A stretch of 12,025 nt of DNA from CAZZNQ01 sp964655775. GTDB lineage: Bacteria; Planctomycetota; Brocadiia; SM23-32. Shown here piece by piece: positions 1 through 7,123 of the stretch. A program made the translations under genes and the position numbers. How positions within the stretch are numbered: the first letter of the stretch is position 1; every line of letters starts with the position of its first letter. The stretch lies in contig CAZZNQ010000110.1 in assembly GCA_964655775.1 (NCBI GenBank), positions 1 to 12,025 on the forward strand. Reading direction: 5' to 3'. Below the pieces are notes generated by a model, which saw nothing but the letters and a program-made list of their open reading frames with translations, did not search any database and was not told the origin of the DNA.

Positions 1-239
1 GCTGAGTCGGGGTCGTCTGCGCACCAATAGTAGCCCGCCGCCAGACCATAGAGCATCCGCTGGTTCCGGGGATCCTCCTGGAGTTTCGCCCGAACCTCCG
101 CGCGAATCTCGGCTGTCTCGCCTAGATACGGAGGCCTGGCCCCCGGGACCGACTGTGCGCTGGTGAGCATTGACGCGGACATCGCAAGCACGAAGGCCAT
201 CGCCCAACACTTCGTTCTCACCGAACCACCTGCTTCCAT
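1..239 (-). CDS. Secreted protein of unknown function, N-terminal part (3' end beyond the window)
   Basis: An open frame of 79 codons starts at ATG 239 and runs off the left edge without a stop. The start is supported by a GGAGAGG Shine-Dalgarno at 250-244, four bases upstream, and by a promoter candidate at 275-303. The N-terminus looks like a signal peptide: a basic stretch (VRTKCW), a hydrophobic core (AMAFVLAMSASMLTS) and an AQS segment near residue 28 that could be the cleavage site. The mature part begins with a Pro-rich stretch, then a charged predicted helix (AEIRAEVRAKLQEDPRNQR) and a YGLAAGYYWCADD segment. This helical pattern would fit a TPR-like or helical-toroid protein, but I recognise no family from so short a piece. 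It is transcribed divergently from the sulfatase gene. I am confident it is a gene and that it is exported; the function is unknown. Confidence 0.72.
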   Translation of the reverse strand, partial: MEAGGSVRTKCWAMAFVLAMSASMLTSAQSVPGARPPYLGETAEIRAEVRAKLQEDPRNQRMLYGLAAGYYWCADDPDS

Positions 240-274
240 CGTGCCTCTCCGGCCACGGATTGCGCGATCAGCAC

Positions 275-303
275 ATCATAGGGCCGCGGCGGGGACAACT
301 CAA
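275..303 (-). promoter_or_regulatory. Candidate sigma-70-type promoter for the leftmost minus-strand gene
   Basis: Read on the minus strand there is TTGAGT (303-298, 4 of 6 consensus bases), a 17-base spacer, and TATGAT (280-275, 5 of 6). Transcription would begin near 268, giving a leader of about 30 bases before ATG 239. Spacing and position are right. Promoter sequences of this organism are unknown. Confidence 0.45.
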
Positions 304-395
304 CCTTCCCTGTCCAGGGGCCAAGCTGTACCGAGGCGGGCCTTCCATCCCCTATGTGCGCCCCCCCGCGTGTGCGGCCAAGAAGACTGCACATC

Positions 396-533
396 ACTGC
401 GCGGCCCGACGTCGTTCCTGCTGAGGTGGGTGCCGAAGGTTTGGCGCCGGGTGTGCAGGTCGAGCGTCCGATCGCGCTGGGACTCCTTCGGAATACCATC
501 GGCGGCGCGACCGGCGACGGACTTGCCATCGGG
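396..533 (-). pseudogene. Fossil fragment of a tyrosine recombinase (phage-type integrase) catalytic domain
   Basis: Translating the minus strand from 533 to about 396 gives a 46-residue stretch that reads like the catalytic core of tyrosine recombinases I recall from planctomycetes. It has a DGIPKES segment (500-480), then LDLHTRRQTFGTHLSRN followed by VGPR. Typical family members read AGIPK, then a charged linker, then RT(V/L)D(V/L)HALRHTFGTHLS and APRTAQAAMRH. The HxxR catalytic motif survives as H-T-R-R, with His at 455-453. After VGPR the match stops: no AAMRH segment, second His/Trp box or catalytic Tyr follows in any minus frame before 240. Upstream, the similarity fades before the frame enters the antisense of the sulfatase gene. 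There is no start codon with a Shine-Dalgarno. I read it as an eroded remnant of a once larger integrase. A chance match is unlikely but not excluded without a profile search. Confidence 0.6.
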
Positions 534-551
534 CGTCGGTTCAGGAATAAT
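523..551 (+). promoter_or_regulatory. Candidate sigma-70-type promoter for the first sulfatase gene
   Basis: TTGCCA (523-528, 5 of 6 consensus bases) is followed by a 17-base spacer and AATAAT (546-551, 5 of 6). Transcription would start near 558, about 44 bases before ATG 602. The -35 box lies inside the integrase fossil, so the promoter may have arisen in, or been brought by, that DNA. Confidence 0.5.
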
Positions 552-588
552 GCGGGCCGCATTCCGCCCGATGCTGAGGCACTGCAAT

Positions 589-595
589 GGGAGAG
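589..595 (+). promoter_or_regulatory. Shine-Dalgarno that decides the sulfatase start
   Basis: GGGAGAG lies six bases before ATG 602. The upstream in-frame ATG at 587 overlaps the beginning of this element and has no ribosome site of its own, so 602 is preferred. Confidence 0.6.
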
Positions 596-601
596 CGCCC
601 G

Positions 602-2206
602 ATGCCCGAGCCGAAACGACCGAATGTCCTGTGGGTGTCGTTCGAAGACACCAATCCCTTCTACGGCTGCTACGGCGACCCCGTCGCGCGCACGCCGAAC
701 CTGGACCGGCTGGCCGACGAGGGTTGCCGCTGGACACGCGCCTTCTCCACCACCGGTGTCTGCGCCCCCGCCCGATCGGCCATTATCACCGGCATGTACC
801 CGATCTCGATCGGCACCCACCACATGCGCACCACGCACGCCAACCGCAACACCGATGGCCTGCCCACCCCATACCACGCCGTCGTGCCACATTACGTGCG
901 GTGCTTCACCGAGTACCTGCGCGCGGCCGGCTACTACTGCACGAACAACGTCAAGACCGACTACCAGTTCCAGCCGCCCGTGACGGCGTGGGACGAACTG
1001 GGTACCGAGGCCCACTGGCGCAACCGTTCCGACCCCGATCAGCCCTTCTTCGCCGTCTTCAATCCCCACCGTACGCACGAGAGTGGTATGTGGCCGGAGA
1101 AGTGTCCCGACATCGCCTTCGATCCCGCCGACATGCGGCTTCCTCCCTACTTCCCGGACACGCCGAAGGTGCGCGAGGCGATGGCCAGGATGTACACCAA
1201 CATCGAGGAGAACGACCGCGAGCTGGGGCGATTGCTCGACCAGCTTGAAGAGGATGGCCTGGCGGAGAACACAATCGTGTTCCATTGGAGCGACCACGGC
1301 CCCCTGCCGCGCGGCAAACGCTGGCCGTATGACTCCGGCATCCGCGTGCCGATGATCGTGCGCCGGCCGGGCGGGCTCGACCCGGGCAGCGTCTGCGACG
1401 ACCTGGTCAGCACCGTCGACCTGGGCCCGACCGTCCTGTCCCTGGCGGGCGTTCCGGTTCCCTCGCACATGCAGGGGCGGGCCTTTTTGGGCGACCAGGC
1501 CCGGCCGCCGCGCGAGTACATCTACGCCTCGCGCGACCGCTACGACGAATCCTACGATATGATCCGCGCCGCTCGCGACCAGCGGTTCAAATACATTCGC
1601 AACTACTATCCGCAGCAGCCTTATCTGCTGTTCATTCCCTATCGCAATCACCACCCCATTATGCAGGAAATGTGGCGCCTGCACCTTGAAGGGGAGCTGC
1701 GGGGGCCGCAGAAGCTGATGTTCCAGCGAACGCGGCCGGTCGAGGAGCTCTACGACACCGAGTCCGACCCCTGGGAGGTGAACAACCTGGCCGCCGATCC
1801 GGCCCACGAGGCCGACCTTCACAGGTTGCGCGAGGCACTCGACTCGTGGATCGAGGAGGTAGGCGACATGGGCGAGATCTCGGAGGCGGAGATGGTGCGC
1901 CGGTGGTGGCCGGACGGCCGGCAGCCGAAGACGACTGTGCCGCTGTTCGTCCCGATCAACGCCGAGAATCCCGGCGAGGCCGTTTCGTCGGGCGGCGTCT
2001 ACCGGACGCCGGTGGTGGTTCAACTCTACTGCGGCACGCAAGGCGCGTCGGTAGCCTTCACCACCGAGACCACCCCCGAGCCCCGCTGGGAACTTTACAC
2101 GGATCCCATCCCCCTGCCCAAGGGGATCACCACCTTGCGGACCAAGGCCACCCGCATCGGCTATGAAGAGAGCGACGAGGTCGCGGCCACGTTTGTGGTG
2201 GAGTAG
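602..2206 (+). CDS. Type I (formylglycine) sulfatase, heparan-N-sulfatase-like, with C-terminal CHB_HEX-type domain
   Basis: A 534-residue alkaline-phosphatase-fold sulfatase that hydrolyses sulfate from a sugar or sugar amine. The active-site signature C-x-P-x-R is present as CAPAR, Cys54 to Arg58; this Cys is normally oxidised to formylglycine. The metal-binding pair near the N-terminus is Glu15-Asp16 in VLWVSFEDTN, where DD is commoner. The second half of the site is SDHG with Asp231-His232, followed by Lys239. The segments YYCTNNVKTDYQF and NPHRTHESGMW resemble the SGSH (heparan N-sulfatase) branch. Residues from about 450 to 534 look like the beta-sandwich CHB_HEX_C/Fn3-like domain known at the end of some planctomycete sulfatases, with motifs LYCGTQGASVAFTT, LPKGITTLR and IGYEESDEV. 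No signal peptide is visible from either start. Substrate is inferred only. A hairpin follows the stop. Confidence 0.93.
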   Translation: MPEPKRPNVLWVSFEDTNPFYGCYGDPVARTPNLDRLADEGCRWTRAFSTTGVCAPARSAIITGMYPISIGTHHMRTTHANRNTDGLPTPYHAVVPHYVRCFTEYLRAAGYYCTNNVKTDYQFQPPVTAWDELGTEAHWRNRSDPDQPFFAVFNPHRTHESGMWPEKCPDIAFDPADMRLPPYFPDTPKVREAMARMYTNIEENDRELGRLLDQLEEDGLAENTIVFHWSDHGPLPRGKRWPYDSGIRVPMIVRRPGGLDPGSVCDDLVSTVDLGPTVLSLAGVPVPSHMQGRAFLGDQARPPREYIYASRDRYDESYDMIRAARDQRFKYIRNYYPQQPYLLFIPYRNHHPIMQEMWRLHLEGELRGPQKLMFQRTRPVEELYDTESDPWEVNNLAADPAHEADLHRLREALDSWIEEVGDMGEISEAEMVRRWWPDGRQPKTTVPLFVPINAENPGEAVSSGGVYRTPVVVQLYCGTQGASVAFTTETTPEPRWELYTDPIPLPKGITTLRTKATRIGYEESDEVAATFVVE

Positions 2207-2230
2207 GGGCCGTAGTGCGGCCGGACCCTA
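2204..2230 (+). terminator. Imperfect hairpin at the sulfatase stop codon, possible terminator
   Basis: GGCCG (2208-2212) pairs with CGGCC (2218-2222) around a five-base loop, and TAGG (2204-2207) can pair with CCTA (2227-2230) across a small bulge. Only a short TCTT follows, with no real T-run. It overlaps the stop codon, and GC-rich DNA makes such hairpins common. Confidence 0.3.
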
Positions 2231-2454
2231 TCTTCATGTGGATGGGAGAGTCTTGCCGGTGCTATGTCTCGGCATCGTCCTTTCCCTGTCGCGCACCATT
2301 TTCAGTAGCGCGAAGCTCGCCCCGTCATGCCTGAGACGCGAAAGCGCCAGGGGATTCTGGCCTGCTGAGCCGCAGACCGGCTTTAGGACGCCGAACACAA
2401 ATCTCCGCACCGGAACCGAATCTGGGATGTTCTCGGGAACTGCCGACGTTATGC
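2231..2454. other. Intergenic stretch without recognised content
   Basis: Open frames crossing this segment on both strands have no recognisable domain, no ribosome site and no plausible composition. I see no RNA gene or repeat. It probably holds the sulfatase 3' end and the promoter-upstream region of the next gene. Confidence 0.4.
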
Positions 2455-2483
2455 CTGACGTGTCTGCCGGGATGGGTTAGACT
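2455..2483 (+). promoter_or_regulatory. Weak candidate promoter for the toroid-protein operon
   Basis: CTGACG (2455-2460, 4 of 6 consensus bases), a 17-base spacer, and TAGACT (2478-2483, 4 of 6) are spaced correctly. The leader to GTG 2539 would be about 49 bases. Both boxes are only partial matches. Confidence 0.33.
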
Positions 2484-2524
2484 GGTTGGGTGACGACAGT
2501 CCAGGACTGGAAACTCGCTGCTGT

Positions 2525-2533
2525 GGGAGGTGA
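2525..2533 (+). promoter_or_regulatory. Strong Shine-Dalgarno that decides the GTG start
   Basis: GGGAGGTGA sits five bases before GTG 2539. The longer in-frame GTG at 2530 lies inside this element, so initiation at 2539 is far more likely. Confidence 0.65.
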
Positions 2534-2538
2534 AGTCT

Positions 2539-3774
2539 GTGACAGGAAGGACCGTCTGGCTCATCGTTGCTGTACTGCTCGTCCTGACGCTTCGGTCGTC
2601 CATCGTCGCGGCGGCCCCGCCGTTGGCTTCCGCTTCTCCTGAGGATCGGCAAGTGTTCGAACGCGTAAAGTCCCTGCTCCTGAAGGAGGCGGCGAAACCG
2701 CCGCTGAATCTGGCGGAATCGGCGGAGTCCTACTTCTGGATCATGTCCAGCCGCATGGAGCCACTCATTGCGGCCTACGAATACTCCGGTGATCGGCAGT
2801 TTCTGGAGGCATTCGTGCCGCTCATGCAGAACGTGCTCGCGCAGCGCTACGTGCATCCGACGCAGCCGGACACCTGGTCGGGCTGGTACCACTACCGGAA
2901 CAACACTCTTCATTACATGCCAATCCACGCCGCCATTGTCTACTACGAGCCGGCCCTCAGGTTCGTGCGCGCCGTCAGGGCCGATCCGGAACTCAGGCGG
3001 CGCTACGGCGAGATGGCGGAGGCGTGGTTCCGGGACATAACCGAGGTATCTATCCCGGCCTGGGATAGGCGCGGCTGCTGGCATGATCTGGGCGACGGCG
3101 AGGGCTACTACACCCACACCACACACTATCCCGACGCCAGGACCGGGGAGTTCGTCGCTCGGGACGATATCTATGCCGGAAGCACGCTCGCGTACAACAA
3201 GGTGCACGCGCTCGTCGAGGTGTTCTGCCTCCTCAACCGGATGACGGGCGACGACTGGTACCGGGAGCGCGCCGAGAAGTGCGCGAGATTCTTCCGCGAC
3301 CGGTGGCGCGAGGATGAACGGCACGTGGAGTGGAACTACCGCGACTTTTCGGGCCCGTGGGATTACGTGAACGGGAGGGACGGACGCACAAAAACCGGCT
3401 ACTTCATTCATCCCAAAGGCGGCTACTACGCCGCCGACCTGAAGTGCATTGTCGAATGCTACGATACCGGCATCGTGTTCACGCGCTCGGACATGGAGAA
3501 GCTCGTGAAGACGAACCTGGAGTTCATGTGGATGGGCGACCGGCGGGAACCCAAGTTCCGGAAGATCGACGGCAGCTACACCGAGGAAGGCAAGTACGGC
3601 AAGGGCTATCTCTGGACGGCCCTGGCGCACTTCAGCCCGGAGGTCCGCCGGCTCTGGAAGGTTCAGCTTGAAAACAACCGGGGGAGCTGGACCTGGGCGC
3701 CCGGCATGTTGAGCTATCTGATGGCGACCTCGAAACCGGTGTCCTGGGAGCGGCGCTACGTGTCCGGAGACTGA
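2539..3774 (+). CDS. Secreted helical-toroid protein, probably carbohydrate-active, family not recognised
   Basis: A 411-residue protein starting at GTG. A signal peptide is clear: basic start (TGRT), hydrophobic core VWLIVAVLLVLTL, and an Ala-rich site (IVAAAPP) near residues 22-28. The mature part is mainly amphipathic helices separated by aromatic and His-rich loops, as in (alpha/alpha)6 six-hairpin glycosidases, polysaccharide lyases and uronyl epimerases. The conspicuous loops are WSGWYHYRNNTLHY (113-126), GYYTHTTHY (189-197) and IHPKGGYYAADL (290-301). These Tyr/His/Asp clusters could line a sugar cleft, but I cannot assign catalytic residues or a CAZy family. It follows the sulfatase by about 330 bases and precedes an aldo/keto reductase by 74, so it is probably the first gene of an operon. 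Glycan lyase, hydrolase or binding protein are all possible. Confidence 0.8.
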   Translation: MTGRTVWLIVAVLLVLTLRSSIVAAAPPLASASPEDRQVFERVKSLLLKEAAKPPLNLAESAESYFWIMSSRMEPLIAAYEYSGDRQFLEAFVPLMQNVLAQRYVHPTQPDTWSGWYHYRNNTLHYMPIHAAIVYYEPALRFVRAVRADPELRRRYGEMAEAWFRDITEVSIPAWDRRGCWHDLGDGEGYYTHTTHYPDARTGEFVARDDIYAGSTLAYNKVHALVEVFCLLNRMTGDDWYRERAEKCARFFRDRWREDERHVEWNYRDFSGPWDYVNGRDGRTKTGYFIHPKGGYYAADLKCIVECYDTGIVFTRSDMEKLVKTNLEFMWMGDRREPKFRKIDGSYTEEGKYGKGYLWTALAHFSPEVRRLWKVQLENNRGSWTWAPGMLSYLMATSKPVSWERRYVSGD

Positions 3775-3837
3775 GGGGCTTTCCTGGAATTGCCGCAGAC
3801 CGCCCGATGGGCTGCAGCGAGATCCGTCGGCATCAAG

Positions 3838-3843
3838 AGGAGG
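3838..3843 (+). promoter_or_regulatory. Shine-Dalgarno that decides the aldo/keto reductase start
   Basis: AGGAGG lies five bases before ATG 3849 but only two before the adjacent ATG 3846. The second ATG of the pair is therefore the better start, and the more distant in-frame ATG at 3807 has no ribosome site. Confidence 0.6.
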
Positions 3844-3848
3844 GAATG

Positions 3849-4814
3849 ATGTTCCATCGTAAGCTGGGCAGGAGTGGAATACAGGTAAGCGCAATGGGCC
3901 TCGGATGCTGGGCGATCGGCGGACCCGCATGGCGCGGAGACCGGCCGATCGGATGGTCCGTTGTGGACGACGGCGAGTCCGTCCGGGCCATTCACCGGGC
4001 GCTCGAACTCGGCGTGACCTTCTTCGACACCGCCAACGTGTACGGTTGCGGCCATAGCGAAAGGGTCCTCGGTCGCGCGCTGGAGGGACGCCGCGAGGAA
4101 GTTGTAATCGCTACGAAGTTCAACGCCGTGTTCGACGAGGAAACCAAGCAGGTAACCGGCACCGATTCCAGCCCGGAGGGCATACGCAGGGCCTGTGACG
4201 AAAGCCTCGAGCGCCTGCGCACCGACTACATCGACCTGTACCAGTTCCACGACGGCGGGGCCGAGTTGGACCACGCGGCCACCGTGCGCGAAGTGCTGGA
4301 GGAACTGGCGGCTGTGGGCAAGATCCGCTACTACGGTTGGAGTACCGACCATCCCGACCGTGCCCGACTGTTCGCAGAAGGCGAGCACTGCAAGGCTATC
4401 CAGCAGAGGCTCAACGTGCTGGAGGGCAACCTGGAGACGCTGGCCGTCTGCGAAGAGGAAAACCTGGCCAGCATCAACAGGACTGCCCTGGGGATGGGTA
4501 TCCTGACGGGCAAGTTCAGCGCGGATTCCGAGCTGCCGGAGGACGACGTACGCAGGGGATGGGACTTCCGGAACGGTCCGCAGGCGGAAAGTCTGGACAA
4601 GTTGGCCGGCATACGCGGTGTGCTCACCGAGGGTGGCCGCAGTCTGGCGCAGGGAGCCCTCGGATGGCTCTGGGCCAAAAGCGAAGTCACGATCCCGATA
4701 CCGGGCTTCAAGACCGTGGAGCAGATCGAGGAGAATATCGCGGCCGCCGATTTCGGTCCGCTCACCGCCGATCAGATGGCCAGGATAGACGATATCCTCG
4801 GGTCGAGCGGGTAA
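3849..4814 (+). CDS. Aldo/keto reductase
   Basis: A 321-residue NAD(P)H-dependent TIM-barrel oxidoreductase, probably cytosolic, interconverting an aldehyde or ketone with an alcohol; many relatives act on aldoses or their derivatives. The N-terminal RKLGRSGIQVSAMGLGCWAIGG is typical. The full catalytic tetrad is visible: Asp60 and Tyr65 in FFDTANVYG, Lys90 in IATKF, and His134 in LYQFH. The C-terminal cofactor-loop region is present (IPIPGFKTVEQIEEN). The length is normal and the domain complete. It lies 74 bases after the toroid gene and 24 bases before the transporter gene on the same strand, which suggests one transcript. Linkage to a secreted toroid protein and sulfatases makes a sugar-processing role plausible. 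Substrate and cofactor preference cannot be read from the sequence. Confidence 0.95.
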   Translation: MFHRKLGRSGIQVSAMGLGCWAIGGPAWRGDRPIGWSVVDDGESVRAIHRALELGVTFFDTANVYGCGHSERVLGRALEGRREEVVIATKFNAVFDEETKQVTGTDSSPEGIRRACDESLERLRTDYIDLYQFHDGGAELDHAATVREVLEELAAVGKIRYYGWSTDHPDRARLFAEGEHCKAIQQRLNVLEGNLETLAVCEEENLASINRTALGMGILTGKFSADSELPEDDVRRGWDFRNGPQAESLDKLAGIRGVLTEGGRSLAQGALGWLWAKSEVTIPIPGFKTVEQIEENIAAADFGPLTADQMARIDDILGSSG

Positions 4815-4838
4815 GACCGCCCGGATGGAGCACCAGCC

Positions 4839-5747
4839 TTGAGCCACACGCCGCCGCCCGCAGCAGAGACCGCCACGTCGATCGTCAACCCGACGCTGCT
4901 ATTCGTGGCCCTCATGTGGGGTGCGGGCAACCTAGTCACCAAGTGGCTGCTCCTCGCCATGGATCCGCCCGTCTTGATAGCGATGCGCATGGGAGCGATG
5001 TCGCTGCTGATGGCCGGCCTGCTCGTGTTCGGCCGCACTGCGCACATCTCGCCGCGCAGTTGGCTGAAACTGGGGCTGCTGGGGGGCGGTCTCGTGGCGG
5101 TTCAGCTCGCGATGTTCAACTACGCCATGCAGATGACCACGGCCAGCGAGGGCTCGCTGCTCATCAGCACCGCCCCGGTCTGGACCGCCGTCATTGTTTC
5201 GGGCGTGGGGATGGAACGCGTCACCGGTCTCAACTGGATCGGCATCGGCATCGCGTCGTTCGGCGTGACGCTGGTGATTCTCGGACCGGCCGGACGTATC
5301 GGACCCGGGGCGCCCGCGCGCCTGCCCGGCGACCTGCTGATGCTGGTCGCTGCCTGGCTCTACGCGGCCTACATGGTCGTCAGCCGCAGGTGGATGCGGC
5401 GTTTCGGGGAGGTGCCCGTGATAGGCAGCAACTTCGCCGCGGCCGGGGTGCTGCTCCTGTTGTGGGGAGGCCCCGAGCTCTTCTCCACGGATCTGGGCAT
5501 GCTGACGTGGGGGCACTGGACCGGCATCATCTACATCACCTTCATCGCCGGCTTCGGTGGGCTCTTCCTCTGGTACCGCACTATCGGCCGGACGTCGGCT
5601 TCCGGCACGGCCGTCTACCAGTACCTGGTGCCCGGCGTGTCCGTCACCGGGGCGGCCGTCTTCCTGGGGGAGCGGATGTCGGCCGTGCAGATAGCCGGCG
5701 TCGTCGTCACGCTTGTCGGCGTATGCCTGGCCCGCAGCCGGCCCTGA
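4839..5747 (+). CDS. EamA/DMT-superfamily transporter (RhaT/YdcZ-like fold)
   Basis: A 302-residue inner-membrane protein with about ten hydrophobic helices in two homologous halves, the standard EamA architecture. The first half opens with LLFVALMWGAGNLVTKWLL. The second half opens with DLLMLVAAWLYAAYMVVSR and ends with the familiar YLVPGVSVTGAAVFLGER followed by a last helix. The start is TTG 4839, eight bases after GGATGGAG; no ATG or GTG with a better site lies before the first helix. It is the third gene of the likely operon and ends 26 bases from the convergent second sulfatase. Family members move amino acids, sugars, nucleosides or other metabolites, often as exporters, and substrate cannot be predicted. 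In this setting uptake or export of a sugar-derived metabolite is possible. Confidence 0.93.
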   Translation: MSHTPPPAAETATSIVNPTLLFVALMWGAGNLVTKWLLLAMDPPVLIAMRMGAMSLLMAGLLVFGRTAHISPRSWLKLGLLGGGLVAVQLAMFNYAMQMTTASEGSLLISTAPVWTAVIVSGVGMERVTGLNWIGIGIASFGVTLVILGPAGRIGPGAPARLPGDLLMLVAAWLYAAYMVVSRRWMRRFGEVPVIGSNFAAAGVLLLLWGGPELFSTDLGMLTWGHWTGIIYITFIAGFGGLFLWYRTIGRTSASGTAVYQYLVPGVSVTGAAVFLGERMSAVQIAGVVVTLVGVCLARSRP

Positions 5748-5773
5748 TCGCGACGCGGCCGGCCATCCCTCGG

Positions 5774-7123
5774 TTACTTCTCCACGGGCAGAGGATCGAT
5801 GCGCGGCCGCTCTTCGCCGGCCTCCGCCATGCGGCGTTTCAGGACTTCCCTGAGCTTGTCTCTGGTCGCTCCGTATGCGGGGTCGGCCGCCAGGTTGCGC
5901 CTCTCGTGGGGATCCGCTTCGAGATCGTAGAGGAAGTCTTCCACGTAGCGATCGCTGCCCATGTCCGCCATTCCATTGCCGTCCGGCGCGCGGACGCTGT
6001 ACTTCCACCTGCGGGTGCGTATCGCGCGGCCCACCTGGCTCTCGCTGATCTGGAGAAAGACCTCCTGCGGCCAGTCGTTCGCCTTGCCGTTGACCAGTTG
6101 CTGGACGGGCCGACCCCGCAGACGGGCCGGCAGTCCCGCCTGCGCCGCCGACAGGATAGTGGGGGGCACTTCGATCACGCTGACCAGTTCCTCGATAACC
6201 TCGCCGCCTCCGAACCCCGGGCCGCGCGCCACCATCGGAATGCGAATGCAGCCGTCGTGGCACGAACGCTTGTACTCGCCGTTCCGGGTGCGGAAGTGCG
6301 AGCCGTGATCGCTGGTGTAGAACACCACCGTCTCCTCCGCCAGGCCCAGACTCTGCAATTCGGCCATCAGCCGGCCGAGATTGTGGTCCAGGCTGTTGAC
6401 GCAACCGAGGTAGTCGGGGTAGTTCTCTCGCCAGTCACCTTCGGTTCCCACCAGATCGCCCGGCACGGCGAAGTCCGCGAATCGTTCTCTTGAACCTCTC
6501 GGGCCTTCGTACCGGCTGTGGTCGTTCTGGTGGTGGGGCTCGATGAAGGACAGAAACAGGAAGAACGGCCTGCGCCGGTCCCGCGTGCGAAGGTATTCGA
6601 CCGCAAAGTCCGTCAGGCAGTCGACGCGATAGCGGCCCTCGGGAAACTCCACGCGGTTCATGTCGGCGTCGTACATGTGGCCGTCGTACGAGTGGGAAGT
6701 ATGCTCCAGCGCGTCGGAGGCCAGCCAGTAGTCCGTGTAGCCGCCGCGGCGCTCCGGCGGGATGGGCGCGTCCCGGTACTCGCGCTGGGGTCCCGATGCC
6801 AGGTGCCACTTGCCGATATACCCGACCTCGTAGCCGGCATGTGAGAGCCGATGCGCGATCGTTTCTTCGTCGGGAGGCAGCGCGATGGAATTGCGGAAGC
6901 AGCCGGTCTCGGTGGCGTATCTGCCCGTCTGGATGCAGGACCGGGCCGGCCCGCACACGGGCTGGCAGGTGAAGGCGTTGCGAAACAGCACGCCCTCTCC
7001 GGCCAGGCGGTCGAGATTGGGTGTGACGTCGAGCGGCTGCCCGTAACAGCCGCATGTATCCCATCGCTGCTGGTCGGTGAAGAAGAACAGGATATTCGGC
7101 TGAAACCGATCTTGGCTCGCCAT
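5774..7123 (-). CDS. Type I (formylglycine) sulfatase
   Basis: A 449-residue sulfatase starting at ATG 7123, with GAGGGAG eight bases upstream; the open frame extends further upstream, but that part shows no conserved features. Recognisable parts in order are PNILFFFTDQQRWDTCGCYG with metal ligand Asp17, PNLDRLAGEGVLF, and the C-x-P-x-R motif CGPAR (Cys57, the formylglycine site, to Arg61). These are followed by GYIGKWHLA (Lys105, His107), TSDHGSH (Asp272-His273), and Lys285 and His289 in YKRSCHDG. All expected catalytic positions are present. There is no signal peptide, so the enzyme is predicted to be cytosolic. It belongs to a different branch from the sulfatase at 602-2206 and lacks the extra C-terminal beta domain. 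It converges on the transporter gene and diverges from the short-chain dehydrogenase gene. The substrate is not predictable. Confidence 0.95.
   Translation of the reverse strand: MASQDRFQPNILFFFTDQQRWDTCGCYGQPLDVTPNLDRLAGEGVLFRNAFTCQPVCGPARSCIQTGRYATETGCFRNSIALPPDEETIAHRLSHAGYEVGYIGKWHLASGPQREYRDAPIPPERRGGYTDYWLASDALEHTSHSYDGHMYDADMNRVEFPEGRYRVDCLTDFAVEYLRTRDRRRPFFLFLSFIEPHHQNDHSRYEGPRGSRERFADFAVPGDLVGTEGDWRENYPDYLGCVNSLDHNLGRLMAELQSLGLAEETVVFYTSDHGSHFRTRNGEYKRSCHDGCIRIPMVARGPGFGGGEVIEELVSVIEVPPTILSAAQAGLPARLRGRPVQQLVNGKANDWPQEVFLQISESQVGRAIRTRRWKYSVRAPDGNGMADMGSDRYVEDFLYDLEADPHERRNLAADPAYGATRDKLREVLKRRMAEAGEERPRIDPLPVEK

Noticed and set aside
218..2041. A 607-codon minus-strand open frame antisense to the first sulfatase
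   Set aside because: It is opposite a gene with complete catalytic motifs and shows no domain. Its low-complexity composition fits a shadow frame. Only the separate short integrase-like stretch in another minus frame was kept.
2449..3930. A 493-codon minus-strand open frame antisense to the toroid-protein gene
   Set aside because: The plus-strand gene has a strong Shine-Dalgarno and signal peptide; the antisense frame has neither, nor a recognisable domain.
4932..6404. A 490-codon minus-strand open frame, Gly/Arg/Pro-rich
   Set aside because: It is antisense to the transporter gene and out of frame with the sulfatase on the same strand. Both of those have clear family motifs.
4337..6493. 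A 718-codon plus-strand open frame running through the reductase, the transporter and antisense to the second sulfatase
   Set aside because: It crosses three well-supported genes, is rich in Arg, Gly and Ala as expected for GC-rich shadow frames, and contains no domain.
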